This document shows positions 53,439 through 53,514 of a stretch of DNA of 53,514 nt, one piece after another. The stretch is from NCBI GenBank assembly GCA_900539115.1, contig UQAQ01000019.1, forward strand, positions 1-53,514, in the 5' to 3' direction. The DNA comes from an uncultured Roseburia sp. (GTDB lineage Bacteria > Bacillota > Clostridia > Lachnospirales > Lachnospiraceae). The position numbers and the translations under genes were made by a program. The stretch's first letter is position 1; the number at the start of each line of letters is the position of its first letter. The notes beneath the pieces are model-generated. The model was not told where the DNA came from, searched no databases, and saw only the letters and a list, made by a program, of their open reading frames with translations.

Positions 53439-53514
53439 TCCCTAAATAATCAAGTCTTTTTTCCCTTAATATAAGGGATTTTTTTAATTGTTTCTCAGCA
53501 GAATGAGCCTTCAT
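53419..53514 (-). CDS. Small or partial open frame at window edge
   Basis: 31 codons, MKAHSAEKQLKKSLILREK onward to the stop at 53419. It may continue beyond the window. Charged and helical; no family recognised. It overlaps the GNAT remnant in another frame, which suggests that the remnant was joined to an unrelated gene end here. Confidence 0.3.
   Translation of the reverse strand: MKAHSAEKQLKKSLILREKRLDYLGSEKRIS
53462..53485 (+). terminator. Plus-strand terminator-like hairpin
   Basis: 7-bp stem (53462-53468 with 53472-53478), ATA loop, then seven T. Reads as a terminator only on plus, but no plus-strand gene ends here. It lies inside the minus-strand partial frame. Likely part of the joined sequence. 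Confidence 0.4.

Noticed and set aside
1..53514. CRISPR arrays, rRNA and tRNA genes
   Set aside because: No regularly spaced repeats and no tRNA cloverleaf or rRNA core sequence recognised in the intergenic stretches.

Overview
The window reads as a chromosomal segment of an anaerobic Clostridia species, most likely a Lachnospiraceae gut bacterium. The inference rests on an [FeFe]-hydrogenase maturase (HydF), formate-THF ligase, phosphoketolase, a DUF4317 protein, the TIGR03960/TIGR03936 radical-SAM pair, a fused NadD-YqeK protein, an L27 with a cleavable N-terminus beside its Prp protease, and Gram-positive lipoproteins. No rRNA, tRNA or CRISPR array was seen. No database search was possible, so family names come from motif recognition.

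Region 1 (1-10.6 kb): a small conserved protein converging on hydF, a DUF4317 gene, a lipoprotein with Ca-binding-loop repeats, and an aconitase-family hydratase. The hydratase is divergent from pyrBI, which is followed by a fused amino-acid ABC transporter (binding protein-permease, then ATPase).

Region 2 (10.6-21.4 kb, minus strand): rpsO, NUDIX, pnp, omega-amidase-like hydrolase, TepA/ClpP-like protease, FtsK/SpoIIIE, two overlapping ATP-grasp ligases, and fhs. pnp and rpsO have structured leaders. Region 3 (21.5-40.2 kb): KtrB-KtrA on plus, then the minus-strand ribosome-biogenesis block rplU-prp-rpmA-obgE-yhbY-nadD/yqeK-rsfS. Upstream lie a phosphoketolase, a YfhO-type membrane protein, RNase G, and the radical-SAM pair. 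A zinc-ribbon membrane protein, a MATE transporter and a low-molecular-weight phosphatase close the core part.

Region 4 (40.3-53.5 kb, all minus) is an accessory, visibly AT-richer defence/toxin island. It has a three-gene cassette (PD-(D/E)XK-like protein, RES-domain NAD-phosphorylase-like protein, AlbA_2/Schlafen-like protein), a complete type I restriction-modification operon (hsdM-hsdS-hsdR), and a lone nucleotidyltransferase. It also has a 197-bp element with perfect 16-bp terminal inverted repeats, a hemerythrin, a DUF1016/YhcG nuclease, and a DUF3791-DUF3990-DUF3791 module whose middle gene carries an apparent in-frame deletion. A beheaded GNAT gene lies at the edge. The best candidate for an undescribed system is the RES/AlbA_2/nuclease-like cassette at 40,296-43,954.
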